This document shows, one piece after another, positions 23,501-34,275 of a stretch of DNA of 64,000 bases. The stretch's first letter is position 1. Each line of letters begins with the position of its first letter. Below the pieces are notes generated by a model. The model worked only from the letters and a program-made list of their open reading frames with translations, made no database searches and was not told where the DNA came from. The position numbers were made by a program, and so were the translations under genes. The stretch comes from Daldinia sp. FL1419 (taxonomy: Eukaryota > Ascomycota > Sordariomycetes > Xylariales > Hypoxylaceae): positions 62,001 through 126,000 of the forward strand of contig MU623433.1 in the NCBI GenBank assembly GCA_025201765.1. Reading direction: 5' to 3'.

Positions 23501-25353
23501 GTTTCTGGACCGATACCGAGTACGAGCGACAATTCGACTAAACTGCTATACAACATACATTACATACATACATACCCGTTACTACCATGTAATATGGGTA
23601 GCTTTTACCTTGGATTCGGCCTGCAGCAATCCACATGCCAACGAGACTACATGTCCACAACCAGGGTCTGATACTTCTTGGTAGAACACGACATGGCCTA
23701 CTATGTACGTACACTAGGTATGTAGTGTATTGTTTGTAGAAACCCACCAGTATTATCACTGATCACAACACCAATGTCGACTACTTGGCCAATGGGTCTC
23801 GCCAGCACAGCACAGCGGTTCAATGAGATCGATCGACTGTGCTTCGCCAAGGCCTTAGGTGATGAAAGACCAGAACAGTCTGAGAATACCAAGAAATTAC
23901 GTCTGAAACCTTTGGAACGGACGATGCACCCGGCCCCAGCACGACGGCATCTCTCCGTCTTTTCGCTCCTTCGTCTTTCGGAGTACAGAATATTGTAGAA
24001 GTAGCGTACAATAAGCTCAACGCCGAATTTCACGCATCCAAAATAGGAACTTCGGCTGCGAAAGGAGGATCGAGTCACGGGTACCAATCGGGACTCCGAG
24101 TCCGAACAAGGGATGGATCCATGATTCCATATTGTCTAAGGTTAGGACGAAAATGGATCATTGCAATAGTTGCAATAATTACTCAGACTAGGGAACCCAT
24201 CGAATCATCGAGATTTATCATTACACCGCAAGGCTGGCTTCGCTGTTGGTAACCGTATCTTTTATTACGTAGCTGTATTATGAATAGCTACCCAGGCAGC
24301 TGCCAGGTACTGACTTACCCTCTGCTTCTGTCAACAGTACATAGGAAGGGCGGGTTACTATCCCGCACAGTTTTAATTTAGAAGACTCCGTAGCTCCCGC
24401 TCCGTCCCTTGCCACAGAGCCTAACCAATTTATAGCAAATGGACGATGTTGCAGGATTGGAGAATATTATAGTAATAACTACGGCCTACGGGATTGAAGT
24501 GATTACATACATGTTTCCTCAATGGACTTTAGCTACGAGTTATTTAACTAAGTGAATGAAGCGAATTTTTGTCAAAAATTCAAAAAGATGAACTCCTAGT
24601 CCCAATTGATTAGACGCCGAGAGAACATTCTGCTTATATCGAAGCCCGTAACTAGTACTTCTTGGCCTTCGGCTTTCCGGATGCCGTAGTACGCTTAAAC
24701 AAGCCAAACACTATATTCAAATGAGTCAAGATCGGCTTTCGAACAAATGGGATTGTAATAGAATCAAGACTTCCTTGCGTTTTATGTCTTGTAAGACCCT
24801 ATGGAACTGTACCGACCTTCAGTACGTAGTACATATACATGTGGTCGACTGGAAAGACACACGCATCGGCATCTACGGCATTTATTTTGCCGTAAACCCC
24901 GAAAAGAGTGACGACAAATGACCTAACTAACCTAGGATCTCGTTGATGGTTCCCGATATGTTGGTACTACCCCATAAATAGTGCTCGTGCCAGATCTGGT
25001 GAACCAGCGATGCGATTCAAGATAAACTTTAGGCAGACGCGAAAACCCGGCCGATGTAGAGCAAAGTACTCTATGCTGTGTACGCAATCGTGTATACGTA
25101 TCACCTGGTGGCTATGCTACCTATGTGCTATGCTATCAGTAGTAAGCGTATGATCACGAAATACCCCTCCTCTTTATCAAAGGGGAAAAATAAAAAATAA
25201 AAATAAAAAAATCAGGACTTTGTGTGTCCACTCATATCCATTGGGATTCGCGTCTATCAACGGTATTCTAACGACGGCCCCCGCAGCTTACGCTGGTTGT
25301 ACAATACTCAGTGATACAGTGTGCCCCGTGCGAGGCGTGGGCCGCTGATGGCT
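20527..25353. other. Long gene-free interval (about 4.8 kb)
   Basis: Between the YTP1 promoter and the 3' end of the metallo-beta-lactamase gene. Frames of 60-128 codons occur on both strands but lack recognisable domains. It contains an A-rich tract (22979-23014), a G-run near 23452, many TATG/GTAC-rich stretches, and a short coding-like tail on the minus strand near 24655-24800 (see findings). Confidence 0.55.
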
Positions 25354-26226
25354 TTATAGACTTGATCGGTCTTGGAGACGCCACACATCCCCATCTTCTA
25401 ATATGACTCTATCTTCGTCCCGGAGCTTCCGCAGGATCTGGACGACGCCATTTGCGGCTGGAAGGTGGAGAGCTTCCGGGACGTCGCGGTATATAACTTT
25501 TACCAGTTCCATCGGGGTCCACAGATGGCGGTCTTTCACCGAACTCAGCGTCTGCAAGACTTGCTGCTCTCTTTGGTGCCTATGAGATATATATTCGGCC
25601 ACAGTGGCGCTCGCCTGGGGCAGCACCGGACCGTGAGCTGGATATGCACGACCGCCTACCAACTTTTCCATCTTCGCTAGACTTTTAAGATAGGTTCCCA
25701 GATCTTCGAAGACGGATGTGCCCTGCCCCAGGACATTATCGCCTGTGAATAGGGCATCTTCTTCCTGCAAGACGAAAGCCATATGATCTACAGTATGACC
25801 AGGGGTATGAACGGCAGTTAGTGTGGCCCCTTCGACCTCGAATTTCTGACCGTCCGAGATATTTAGTTGACCTTCCGTCGGTTGGTTTTTGTAGATGGCT
25901 GTTTCTGGTGAGTGTTCCAAGAGTTGGCCGACCCCACCCGTGTGATCGTGGTGCCAATGAGTAAGAAATGCACTTTGTATAGTAGCTTTCTCCTCTTCAA
26001 GAGTCCGCTTTAAAGCCGCAATCCACGAGGGTTTGCCTTCTCCCGTATCAATTAACAGCCTCTTGGGGCCGGTCCCGAGTACATATGTGTTGGTGCCCTG
26101 GAGTGCAAACTTGCTCGGGTTACCGCCGAGTATACGGATGACGGCGGGACTTAACCGCTCGATCTCCGGTATGTGGACGAGTTGAGTAGCCATCGTGGTT
26201 TTAGAAGCTATTCGGAAAGCATTCAT
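25354..26226 (-). CDS. LACTB2-like metallo-beta-lactamase-fold hydrolase
   Basis: Single-exon gene of 290 residues. It carries the metal-binding motif THWHHDHTG (His90, His92, Asp94, His95), then HTPGHTVDH, FTGDN and YPAHGP, which supply the remaining ligands of a dinuclear metal site. The C-terminal 80 residues look like the winged-helix tail of LACTB2 proteins (YRDVPEALHLPAANGVVQIL). LACTB2 is known as an endoribonuclease in mitochondria; related fungal enzymes act as thioesterases for non-reducing polyketide synthases. No polyketide synthase lies nearby, so the LACTB2-like assignment is preferred. The first ATG adds an 11-residue head (MNAFRIASKTT) with a weak presequence look; a second in-frame ATG lies at 26193. 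Substrate is not determinable from sequence. Confidence 0.88.
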   Translation of the reverse strand: MNAFRIASKTTMATQLVHIPEIERLSPAVIRILGGNPSKFALQGTNTYVLGTGPKRLLIDTGEGKPSWIAALKRTLEEEKATIQSAFLTHWHHDHTGGVGQLLEHSPETAIYKNQPTEGQLNISDGQKFEVEGATLTAVHTPGHTVDHMAFVLQEEDALFTGDNVLGQGTSVFEDLGTYLKSLAKMEKLVGGRAYPAHGPVLPQASATVAEYISHRHQREQQVLQTLSSVKDRHLWTPMELVKVIYRDVPEALHLPAANGVVQILRKLRDEDRVILEDGDVWRLQDRSSL

Positions 26227-27519
26227 GCCACTCTAGACTCTAGTCAGATCCTCTATAGTCAAGAAATAGCTTGCGACAAGAGGCTGGCTACATGAAGAAA
26301 TAAGTGCACTGAGATGGAGATGTAAATTATGGATGTTGAACTTGTATTATCTATTAACTGCGCTAGTAGATTATGATATCAGCGATGAGGACAGAATAAG
26401 GTGCAATTATGCCACGAGTTGCATGAGTTGCATGAGTTGCATGAGGCGAGGTAGATAAGATAGATGGGACGCACTTGGAGATGATTGAAATGCCGAGGTC
26501 CCCCCCAACGAACAAAAGGCTACATGACCTCAACCATGGCCTTTCCATATTGTCTTCAGGTACAAAGTCGAATAGGTATTTTTAGGTTAGCATCAAAGTC
26601 GTTACTACTGGTAGCGTGATAGTGACATGGCGGGAAAAGGCTAATTCCCCCCCATTTAATTGTTCTGTTTCAGCGCTTGCCTCAAGTTAGTAACCATACT
26701 GGCATGGCTGGCGGTAGCTGCTAAATAACCCCTGATCTTCCCGTTAGCGCGACCCGGATAGGCAAGATAAAAGTATAAATCAGGTGCTGATAAGAAATTT
26801 TAGGCGTGTTGCTCCAACTGTAATCCGTAATCTTTGCGCCTGTTGAATGACGCTGCACGGCGTTTAAATTAATTATTTTCTGGTACCTCGATAGTTAGAG
26901 AGTTGGCATCGTTGCGGCATCGTGCAAAAAGACTTTTTTTTTTTGGCAGCAAGTCTTTTAACAAGCTAAGCTTTGTAAGTTTTCTATAAGAAAGGATTTG
27001 AGCGTAATTAATTGTTATTATATATATAGGCAGCTAGAGCTAACTAGGTACCTAAAGATTGGGAAAACCGGAAGAAGTAAAAGAAATAAAATATTATCCA
27101 AGCGTTGAAAGTCATTGAAGCGCATCGCCAGGAGCTTTCAAAAAGCTGCATTTCTATTATAACGAGACCGCGAGAGACCGCGAGAAACGTCGACCGTAAA
27201 ATCGATCTACCGTTATTCTACCCTTCTTACGATCCGAGTCCTACCTGTCCTTTTTATACAAAACCTCACCAATTACTACTATATTATTACCCTTTCTTGA
27301 GTTGGGGTCGAGAGGGTTTGCCTTACCTCATTTCGATCGATCGAGCCTTTCGTTATCGCGATTTTGCCTTTCTCATTTCCGACGCCGCCCGCCTCTTATT
27401 CGACACTTTGCCGAACTTTTCTCCCTTCGAGGCGGTCGTTGCGTGCATATTCGTCCAATTACCTATAGAAATTGTTTTGATATACTTGTTAGAATTCGGT
27501 GAATATTATAGGAGGAAGC
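26227..27519. other. Divergent promoter region MBL/UBP8
   Basis: About 1.3 kb between divergent start codons. It holds three copies of a 9-bp unit (gagttgcat) at 26416-26445 and a T-run near 26934. An open frame runs into the UBP8 first exon from about 27105 but lacks an ATG and is taken as leader, not coding. Confidence 0.55.
26416..26445. repeat. 9-bp tandem repeat (gagttgcat)
   Basis: Three complete units in the intergenic region upstream of the metallo-beta-lactamase gene. Simple sequence, no assigned role. Confidence 0.7.
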
Positions 27520-29475
27520 ATGGCTGCGCGACCTACCACCCCGGCGTCGCCCAAGAACGTCAAGATCAACTCGCCTACTCCCGGGACACCTCTATTCGGC
27601 TGTGGTTAGTTATACGGTTCCCTAGGCTTATAAGACGTAACCGTAGCCGTCTTGCCGTGATATATACTGAAGCTTTTCCAGAGCATGTCCAGCTACTATT
27701 GTCCCAAAATCCGGATGTCATAAACAATTCAATCCAATACTATAAGATGCTACTAAGGGTCATCTTCGACGGCAACCCCTTAATACCCCAGACGTCCAAG
27801 GGTCCAGATGGGTCGATAACTACATCTCTAACATCCAACTACCTCTGCTTGCAATGTTCTGCCATTGTGCCCGAGGAAGAACGCCCGAAGCATGCGAATA
27901 AAAAGAGCCATCGGTTTTGTAAGTTTCGGGTGGACATATCACATATCAGATCTTGGCTAATTGTGCGATAGATGTCGACTCGAGAAGTGGCTCGTTGTTC
28001 TGCGCGCTTTGTGAGGACTTCGTATGGGACCCGACCCTGGACGACCTGAGGATAAGGAAGATGGGTACAGGATCTTTCTCGAGTAAGTCTACCTACGCTT
28101 CCAATCTTATTGTAAACGGTAATATGCGCCAAGACAGGTAGGAAAACCCCTCGAACGAACCCCAAGGCTAACATGTCCAGGCCGCAAGAGAAAGCACGAA
28201 GAGATGTTCTCGGATGCTGTGAAAGATCCCTTGAAGGAGGATCCTAAGTACATCTCCAATAACACCACCATCGCGTCGTGCAGGGCAGACGGGCTCCGGG
28301 GAATCTACAATGCTGGTGCAACATGTTACCAAAACGTCGTCCTACAGAGTTTTCTTCACAATCCGTTACTCAGGAATTTCTACCTGAGTGACGGCCACCA
28401 GAGCAGCGATTGCCAAGTTCCCCACTGCCTGAGCTGTGCCATGGACGACATGTTCCAAGACTTCTACGCCCTGGAAAATACCAATGGCTATACGGCAGCT
28501 AATATACTGTCCGGGTTTTGGATATCTGAAAAGAAGGCATTCGAGAACCTAGTTACGACTAAGGAACAGGATGCGCATGAATTTTTTCAGTTCCTGGCCG
28601 AAGAACTGCATGAGAGGAACGGGGATGGCAAGAAGCCAGAGACGGGTAGTGAACATAGCTGCAACTGCATCATCCACCAGACCTTCTACGGCAAACTCCA
28701 GAGCCAGACGACTTGCCAACACTGCCATGGTGTTACTAACGCGATAGAGTCTTTTCTCGACCTAAGTTTAGGCTTGGAAAACCTATCACAGAAGAGGGGC
28801 AAGAAAGCACCTAAGAGTGCCGCGTCGCTAACGCTACAAGAATGCCTCGACGAGGAGTATATCAAGTCTGATAAATGCGAGTATCGGTGTAGGAACTGCA
28901 ATTCATCGCAACAGGCTCGAAGAGACCACAGTATAAAGCTTCTGCCCAACGTGCTGTCTATACAACTCAAGGTACTTAAAGTGCTGACAGTTCATGTCAT
29001 CAAGAATCAAACCACTAACACGTATCTTCAGAGATTCGAGTTTAAACAAGGAAGCCGTGATCGTGTCGCTTCGAAGATCAGTACGAAAGTACAGTTCCCG
29101 TTACAACTAAACATGCTTCCCTATACCACACGTGGTCGAATGCCGGACGCTAAGGACAGTCAAGAACTGAGGCGATCGTGCACATATGACCTTTTAAGTG
29201 TGGTGGAACACGTCGGAGAGATTGACACGGGTAAGAGTCCGACACTAGCATTTACCAAATCTTCAAGCTGACTGGGATAGGACACTACGTAACGTATTCC
29301 CGAGTCGGAGACCAAGTAAGTCCTACAACCAGTAATCAATATAATATAAACCGGTATTGCTAACATCCGCCAGTGGTTCTCATTCAACGACCATCGAGTC
29401 GAGCTGGCCAAGAAGTCAGACGTCCTGGGCAGCCAGGCCTATCTACTATTCTATATCATCCGGTCGTTGGCGTAA
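27520..29475 (+). CDS. UBP8: SAGA deubiquitinase Ubp8
   Basis: Seven exons: 27520-27604, 27682-27918, 27972-28082, 28181-28971, 29032-29230, 29281-29315 and 29374-29475, about 519 residues. The N-terminal UBP-type zinc finger is seen as FGCEHVQ, CLQC, HANKKSHRFYV and CALCEDF. The USP fold follows: Cys box GIYNAGATCYQN with catalytic Cys193, KEQDAHEFF, paired CxxC fingers (TTCQHC, CRNC), QFPLQLNMLPY, and His box DTGHYVTYSRVGDQ with His476, ending WFSFNDHRV. UBP8 removes ubiquitin from histone H2B within SAGA. The 60-bp stretch 28972-29031 is removed because it has intron signals (GTACTT, ACTAAC, CTTCAG) and interrupts the conserved IQLK|RFEFKQ join. It contains no stop. The start at 27520 follows from joining TGTG|AG in phase to the zinc finger. 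Confidence 0.94.
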
Positions 29476-30423
29476 AGGAGGTAGGAATGGTTTACTATTG
29501 CCGTCGTTATCGACAGTAATCAGCGGGTGTGTGTATCGAAATGGGAACCGGACGGGGTGGCGTTATTGATGACGCATTTGCACGGGTTTGGGGGGGCGCG
29601 ATGAGTTTACGGGGGTTTTTTTTTCTCACTCTGAAATTTTGAAGTTTTTATCGCATTGTGTCGCGGCTTGAATAAGATAGAGAAACAGCGATTAGAGAAA
29701 TATCACGACCAGCCGCCATTTGTGAGTTGGGTGTATCGAGTGTTTGGTAGGGTTATAGATATGAAATGGAATAAGCGATATGAAGACTACTGTGAGGGTC
29801 GAGAAGTGTCTATCGAGTAGTCAAGTCAAGCCATCTGCTTAATGAATCCCATATCGCGTAACAACCTAACCGTCCGTATCCTACTTACCTGTAGCAAACG
29901 TTGGCTTCATTAGGACAGCAAAATCTCGGTTACGGGGTTTTCGTAGGTCCCGGGTTCGGACCTGGGACTGGACTTTTATTTATTTATTAATATGTGTAGA
30001 CTGTACCGCCGACTTAGCAGGTCTCGTCTTTCAATGGGCGAGACTCCTTGTCGCCTCCGGAGATAGCTCCTGCCTTATTTGGGCTTTTCGTGGGATATGT
30101 TGTAGCGAATAAGACGACATACTGATCCTACTAGGACTCGTAAGAGAGGCTTGGAGCTGGTAGCGATTGCTAGCAATACGATTGATTACTACGTTGTATA
30201 TCTTGAGGGGTTTGGTCGAGGAGCATGAACCCGCTCGAGCCAGTGTTCATGCTCTCACCGGGAGGAATATATGGATGAAGAGAGCTAGACTACGTTCCTC
30301 ATAGAATCACCTTCATCATAGCCAGACGTCCATAAGGGATAATCTGCCCTCTTTAATCTTTAGCACTAATGTGTATCAGGCACAGCAGCTATCGTCGCCG
30401 AGACCAGCATCCATCCATCCACT
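29476..30423. other. Convergent intergenic region UBP8/EFM5
   Basis: No gene seen in about 0.95 kb. A GC-rich hairpin-capable segment (aggtcc...ggacct, near 29950-29966) resembles a T-arm superficially but no tRNA cloverleaf can be drawn around it. Confidence 0.55.
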
Positions 30424-31784
30424 TCATTCCCCCTTCCCTCCGGTTTTGTACTTCCAAGCGTCGCACTCAAAGTTTGCGTAGCAGTAAAACTCGTTACTCA
30501 ACCCGTGTGCGTGCACGGGCTCGTACGTCGTCGTCTTCGCGCCGAGGGACCGGTATAGTTTCGTTACTAGGGGTTCCATGCGCTCGCCTGTGCAGACTAT
30601 GACCCGCGGGGTAGAGCGAGACATCCAGCGAACTGTTAGGGCGACTGGAGGATGTTAGTGGCGACGGGAAGACCATGTCGTTAAGAACAGAGAGGGGGAT
30701 GGCGGAGCGCAGGAGATCAAAATGGGGGGGGATACGAACTTTTGGTCTGGCAGTCCTCGCTGAGAAAAGGGGGGTCGCAGATGATGCGGTCGGCGGCGCC
30801 TTTTAGCTCCGCGGGGAGCTTGATAGGCTGCTGGAAGTCGTAGAATATGAACTCGGGGAAGACGGAGAATCGCCGGTCGTGCTCGAGGAAGATGACTTTT
30901 TTGGGTTTGGGGGTGTTGGCGTTTGTTGCGTTCTATAGGGAGGTTAGTGCGTGGTCTGGGAAGTGTAGTGGAACTATGAGATCTCCACGGGTATGGAAAC
31001 AAGGAATGTGTGGCTAGATGAATAGAGAAATATAACAGCGGAAGTTTGGGTTAGACATATTGGCCTCGATCGTCAATATGAACCAGACGACCCCGACCAG
31101 TTCTTAGTTCTTAGTTCTTAGTTCTACCGTCTCAACGAGAGCATGGACTTGACCACTCTGTATCAAGCAAGGCCTCAGGTGAATGAGATATATCTATTAT
31201 CGCTCACCAAAAGATTCTTCAGCGCAACAAACACGCTCGGCACCGACACCACTGCGACAACCTCATCCTCGCGCACGCCATCTAGTAGCTGCTTCGCAAA
31301 TAGCATAGCTGTTTCGTCCGAGTACTATAACACCGGTTAACCAAGTCGCTCTCGACTCATCTGCTTCCATCACACCCTCCTCATTCATCTCACCGTCAAC
31401 CCGGCCCCTCCCTTACCCCCAAACCAAGAGGACTCGAAGAACAAGCACGAAAAGGACATGAGAGTAAAGACATACCCAAAACTGCGATTTGTTCCAGTCC
31501 TCGGTAAACGCCTCTATAGACAGCGGCTGTGCGCCCGCATGCTGGTCCTCAGCCGCGGTCTTCAACTTCTCGAACTTATCAGCGTGCGCATCGCGCTCGC
31601 CGTAGAATTCCTGCAGCGCCGCGAGGGCTTGGGACGAGAGGGTTCTACGGATGAAGTTAGTACAGAGTTAATATAGCATTGGTATAACGTGGAGGTGAAT
31701 CAACATCGAGAGTGCCTCTCTGGGCGCAATATAATGATATCCGGCCAGACTCACTTACATCTGTTCGTCGTCGCTATCCGTCAT
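30424..31784 (-). CDS. EFM5: eEF1A lysine methyltransferase, EFM5/N6AMT2 type
   Basis: Five exons (31784-31759, 31644-31476, 31324-31208, 30932-30740, 30644-30424) encode about 241 residues, close to the family length. The protein starts MTDSDDEQITLSSQALAALQ, then EFYGERDAHADKF, EDWNKSQFWYSDETA, a Rossmann-like region (VVAVVSVPSVFVALKNLL), FLEHDRRFSVF, and the catalytic DPPF motif at residues 157-160 (IICDPPFLSEDCQTK). The end contains VIVCTGERM and NEFYCYANFECD. DPPF together with the DEE/DSD head marks the N6AMT2/EFM5 group, which methylates a lysine of elongation factor 1A rather than DNA. The fourth donor (30739-30734) is GTTCGT, weaker than its neighbours. The 275-bp third intron is long for this window and holds a short tandem repeat. 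Confidence 0.92.
31099..31126. repeat. 7-bp tandem repeat inside EFM5 intron
   Basis: About four units of agttctt in the third intron of the EFM5-type gene. Simple repeat; it accounts for part of the unusual intron length. Confidence 0.7.
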
Positions 31785-32263
31785 TTTGCGCCACCAATTA
31801 TTTAATCAACTGTGAATATACTTAAAAAGTAATGAAATCCGGGTTGGAGCAGCACAATTTGGTTTAATTACTCGTTGGGTGCCAACTTAGGAATAAGTTG
31901 AGTTTTTTTTCCCAGCGCCAAAAATCTTTTAGAAATCGATTTCAGTCGCAAACTCAAGACTCAAGACCCAAGACCCAAGACCCAAGACTCAAGACTCAAG
32001 ACTCAAGACTCAAGACTCAAGACTGTAGCCAAATTGATTATACCAAATCAACTACAACAAATCACCAACAGCATTATAACACTATATTGCCCCATGACCC
32101 GGGACAATTCTTACAGTACTATTCGTAAACCTTTTTTTCTTTTTTTTTTCTTTTTCTTTTTTTCAATCGAGGACTACTAGGTCTAGTATATATGTACAGC
32201 ACAACCACGAGCGTCTATTCCCCCGTAATTTGCACAGGAACCTGGGCCCCGTAGAGTTATCCT
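31785..32263. other. Intergenic region EFM5/NUO-40
   Basis: About 0.5 kb upstream of EFM5 and downstream of NUO-40 on the same strand. It is dominated by a 7-bp tandem repeat (31953-32024) and T-rich runs (32132-32163). Confidence 0.6.
31953..32024. repeat. 7-bp tandem array (ctcaaga/cccaaga)
   Basis: Roughly ten uninterrupted 7-bp units, with a block of cccaaga variants inside ctcaaga units. Direct reading; likely a length-variable minisatellite. Confidence 0.85.
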
Positions 32264-33689
32264 TTATTGTTCGTCTAGCACGTGTATGTACTTCCTGTCT
32301 TCCCGCTTCTCCTTCTCCGTCGCCGGCGGGAGATCGTAGAATGCCGAGCTACGATATCCTTGCTGTTGGGATGGTTAATATAATACTAAACACTTAATTG
32401 GAATGACTGTAATGCTTACCAAGTAGTGGTATGTAAAGTTGCTGATATCGCCCGGCGTGATACCAAGGTCGGCAAAGGTCTTAGCTGTAGGGTCGATCTT
32501 CTGGTCGATGAATTCCTTGTCTACGTCTTCTGCCGAGAGCACCGGCCACCACAATACTTTGTTGAGCAGAGCGGCCGCAGGCTTCAGAATAGCCTTGGGC
32601 ACGTTGATATGCCTTCGCTTCTTGTAGATTTCTCGGTCGACTAGCTCGGCGATTTCGGCTGTCGAGTAGTTCTTGGGTCCGTAAAGCTCAAAGGTTTGTC
32701 CTGCCGTGTTGTCGTCGTATAACATGGCTTCTAGAGCCTGGCCCACGTCAATGGACTATTGAAATTAGCGATCTGCCCGGCGCTTCGGCTTAATAACGAT
32801 AGACATACGTGAACGGGCCAGTATCTCTCTTGCATGTTGTTAGACGTGAATAGGTTGCTGATGCCGGCCAATCGGTGGAGAAGGTTGTCCTCGAATCCGA
32901 ACAAGGGCGCCGGCCGAACGATGGTGGTCTCCGGGAAGATGCTTCGGGCGACCTGCTCACCCCTACCCTTGGTGGCAAAGAATTCGGAGGGCGAATTGGG
33001 GTCGGCGTTATAGGATGAGACGTGAACGTATCGGTCGACGTCGTATTTGGCGACTGCCTCGGCGATGCGCTCGGTACCCTCGACGTGGACGTCCTCTAGA
33101 CTGTAGTTCTTGGTAGGGTAGTTTCGGCCGACAAGGTTGTACACGATATCGGAGTGCCTAACGCTCGCCTCGATCGATTCGGTGTTGTATAGATCGTACT
33201 CGATGAAGACGACGCGGCCCAAATCACCGGTAACCTTGAGATGGCGCTTGGCCATCTCCTCTCGGAACGGAACGATAACCTGACATCCTTGGCGGGCTAT
33301 GATACGACATCAGAAACGAAATTAGAAACGAAATAAACAACCGGTTGCGCGGGCTGTCCGTACCTAGCCGGTTGACGATATATCTTCCGAGTTGTCCCGT
33401 TGCGCCAAATACTGTCGCGGTATGTCCTATATAAACCGTCAGGATCGGAAGGGTTGAGACGTATATCGTGATGGCTGTTTACCTCCGAGAGATGACCTAC
33501 GGAAAGCAACATGTTAGTCCGGCAACCATTAACCATAGGCTCGGAACCGGGGGCGACTGACCTTCCACCTTGTACGCGGAGGATGGGTTTGCCGGTGCGG
33601 GTGATTGCTAGATCGGAAATGCGTCGGGCCTGGTTTAAATTAAAGGCCAACTTTCGACCAGACCGCACAGCGGCCGGAAAGGAAGCCAT
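32264..33689 (-). CDS. nuo40: NADH:ubiquinone oxidoreductase 40 kDa subunit (NDUFA9)
   Basis: Six exons (33689-33562, 33496-33483, 33426-33364, 33296-32809, 32755-32420, 32362-32264) encode about 375 residues. The N-terminus is rich in Arg/Ser/Ala with no acids for 20 residues, fitting a mitochondrial presequence (MASFPAAVRSGRKLAFN). The mature part has an atypical short-chain dehydrogenase fold: TVFGATGQLGRYIV supplies the dinucleotide-binding glycines, then VVFIEYDL, VYNLVGR, YVHVSSYNADPNS and ETTIVRPAPLFG. The subunit sits in the peripheral arm of complex I and binds NADPH. Exon 2 is only 14 nt and supplies RSSLG, restoring the conserved GGRSSLGGHTATVFG stretch. The last exon encodes SSAFYDLPP...RDRKYIHVL-like tail residues seen in fungal homologues. 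Confidence 0.94.
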
Positions 33690-34275
33690 TCTTGCTCGAT
33701 ACCGGGAGGGGAGTGCAAGAATGACGAAGCCTTTCCAATTGCTAAAAGTAGAAGCCGGTAATGTCGTGAAGCTTTTGGGAATGCTCGACCTTGTTATTAG
33801 TGGGATTGAAGCTCTAAACGGGTTGGTAGAGTTGTCAAGCCACAAAATCATCCATAATGTGGAATTTAGTCGGAGCTAATGCGCTTGATAAGATTGGTCG
33901 ATGGCCGGCATAACCTAGCAGCCTAGCCCGAAGTCAAGCCACAGTGATTAAATAAGCCAAGCCAAGATCTGATACTACTAATGTAGGTATGGACATGATC
34001 CCTTAGTAGGTAATAGGTACTAAAGAGGTTGTATGTACTGTAGGTAATCCGTCCATACCTAATAGGTACAAGGTACCTCCCCAGGCAGGCTGCACACCAG
34101 CCGCGTATTGATTGAAGCTCCAGAAGCTTTCCATCTCCCACTTACACCCATTCAACATTATAACCAGATACCAACCAACCAAACTCATAGACGTCGACAA
34201 TTTCGCTCTAATCCCACCTAGCAATTATCACAAAGAATACTGAATACTATAAATAAGAAAAACCAGAGAAATATC
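33690..34275. promoter_or_regulatory. Divergent promoter NUO-40/RPN9
   Basis: 587 bp separate the two start codons, so both promoters lie here. I saw no GGTGGCAAA proteasome element and no clear TATA box. GGTA/TACC-rich short repeats occur near 34005-34080. Confidence 0.5.

Noticed and set aside
25354..26226. Metallo-beta-lactamase as part of a polyketide gene cluster
   Set aside because: No polyketide synthase, transporter or tailoring enzyme lies on either side; neighbours are UBP8 and a YTP1-like gene.
29930..29990. tRNA-like T-arm (ggtcccgggttcggacc)
   Set aside because: The stem is aggtcc/ggacct with a 7-nt loop, but no acceptor stem, D-arm or anticodon stem of normal spacing can be placed around it.
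31953..32024. CRISPR-like array
   Set aside because: The units are 7 bp without spacers; it is a plain minisatellite.
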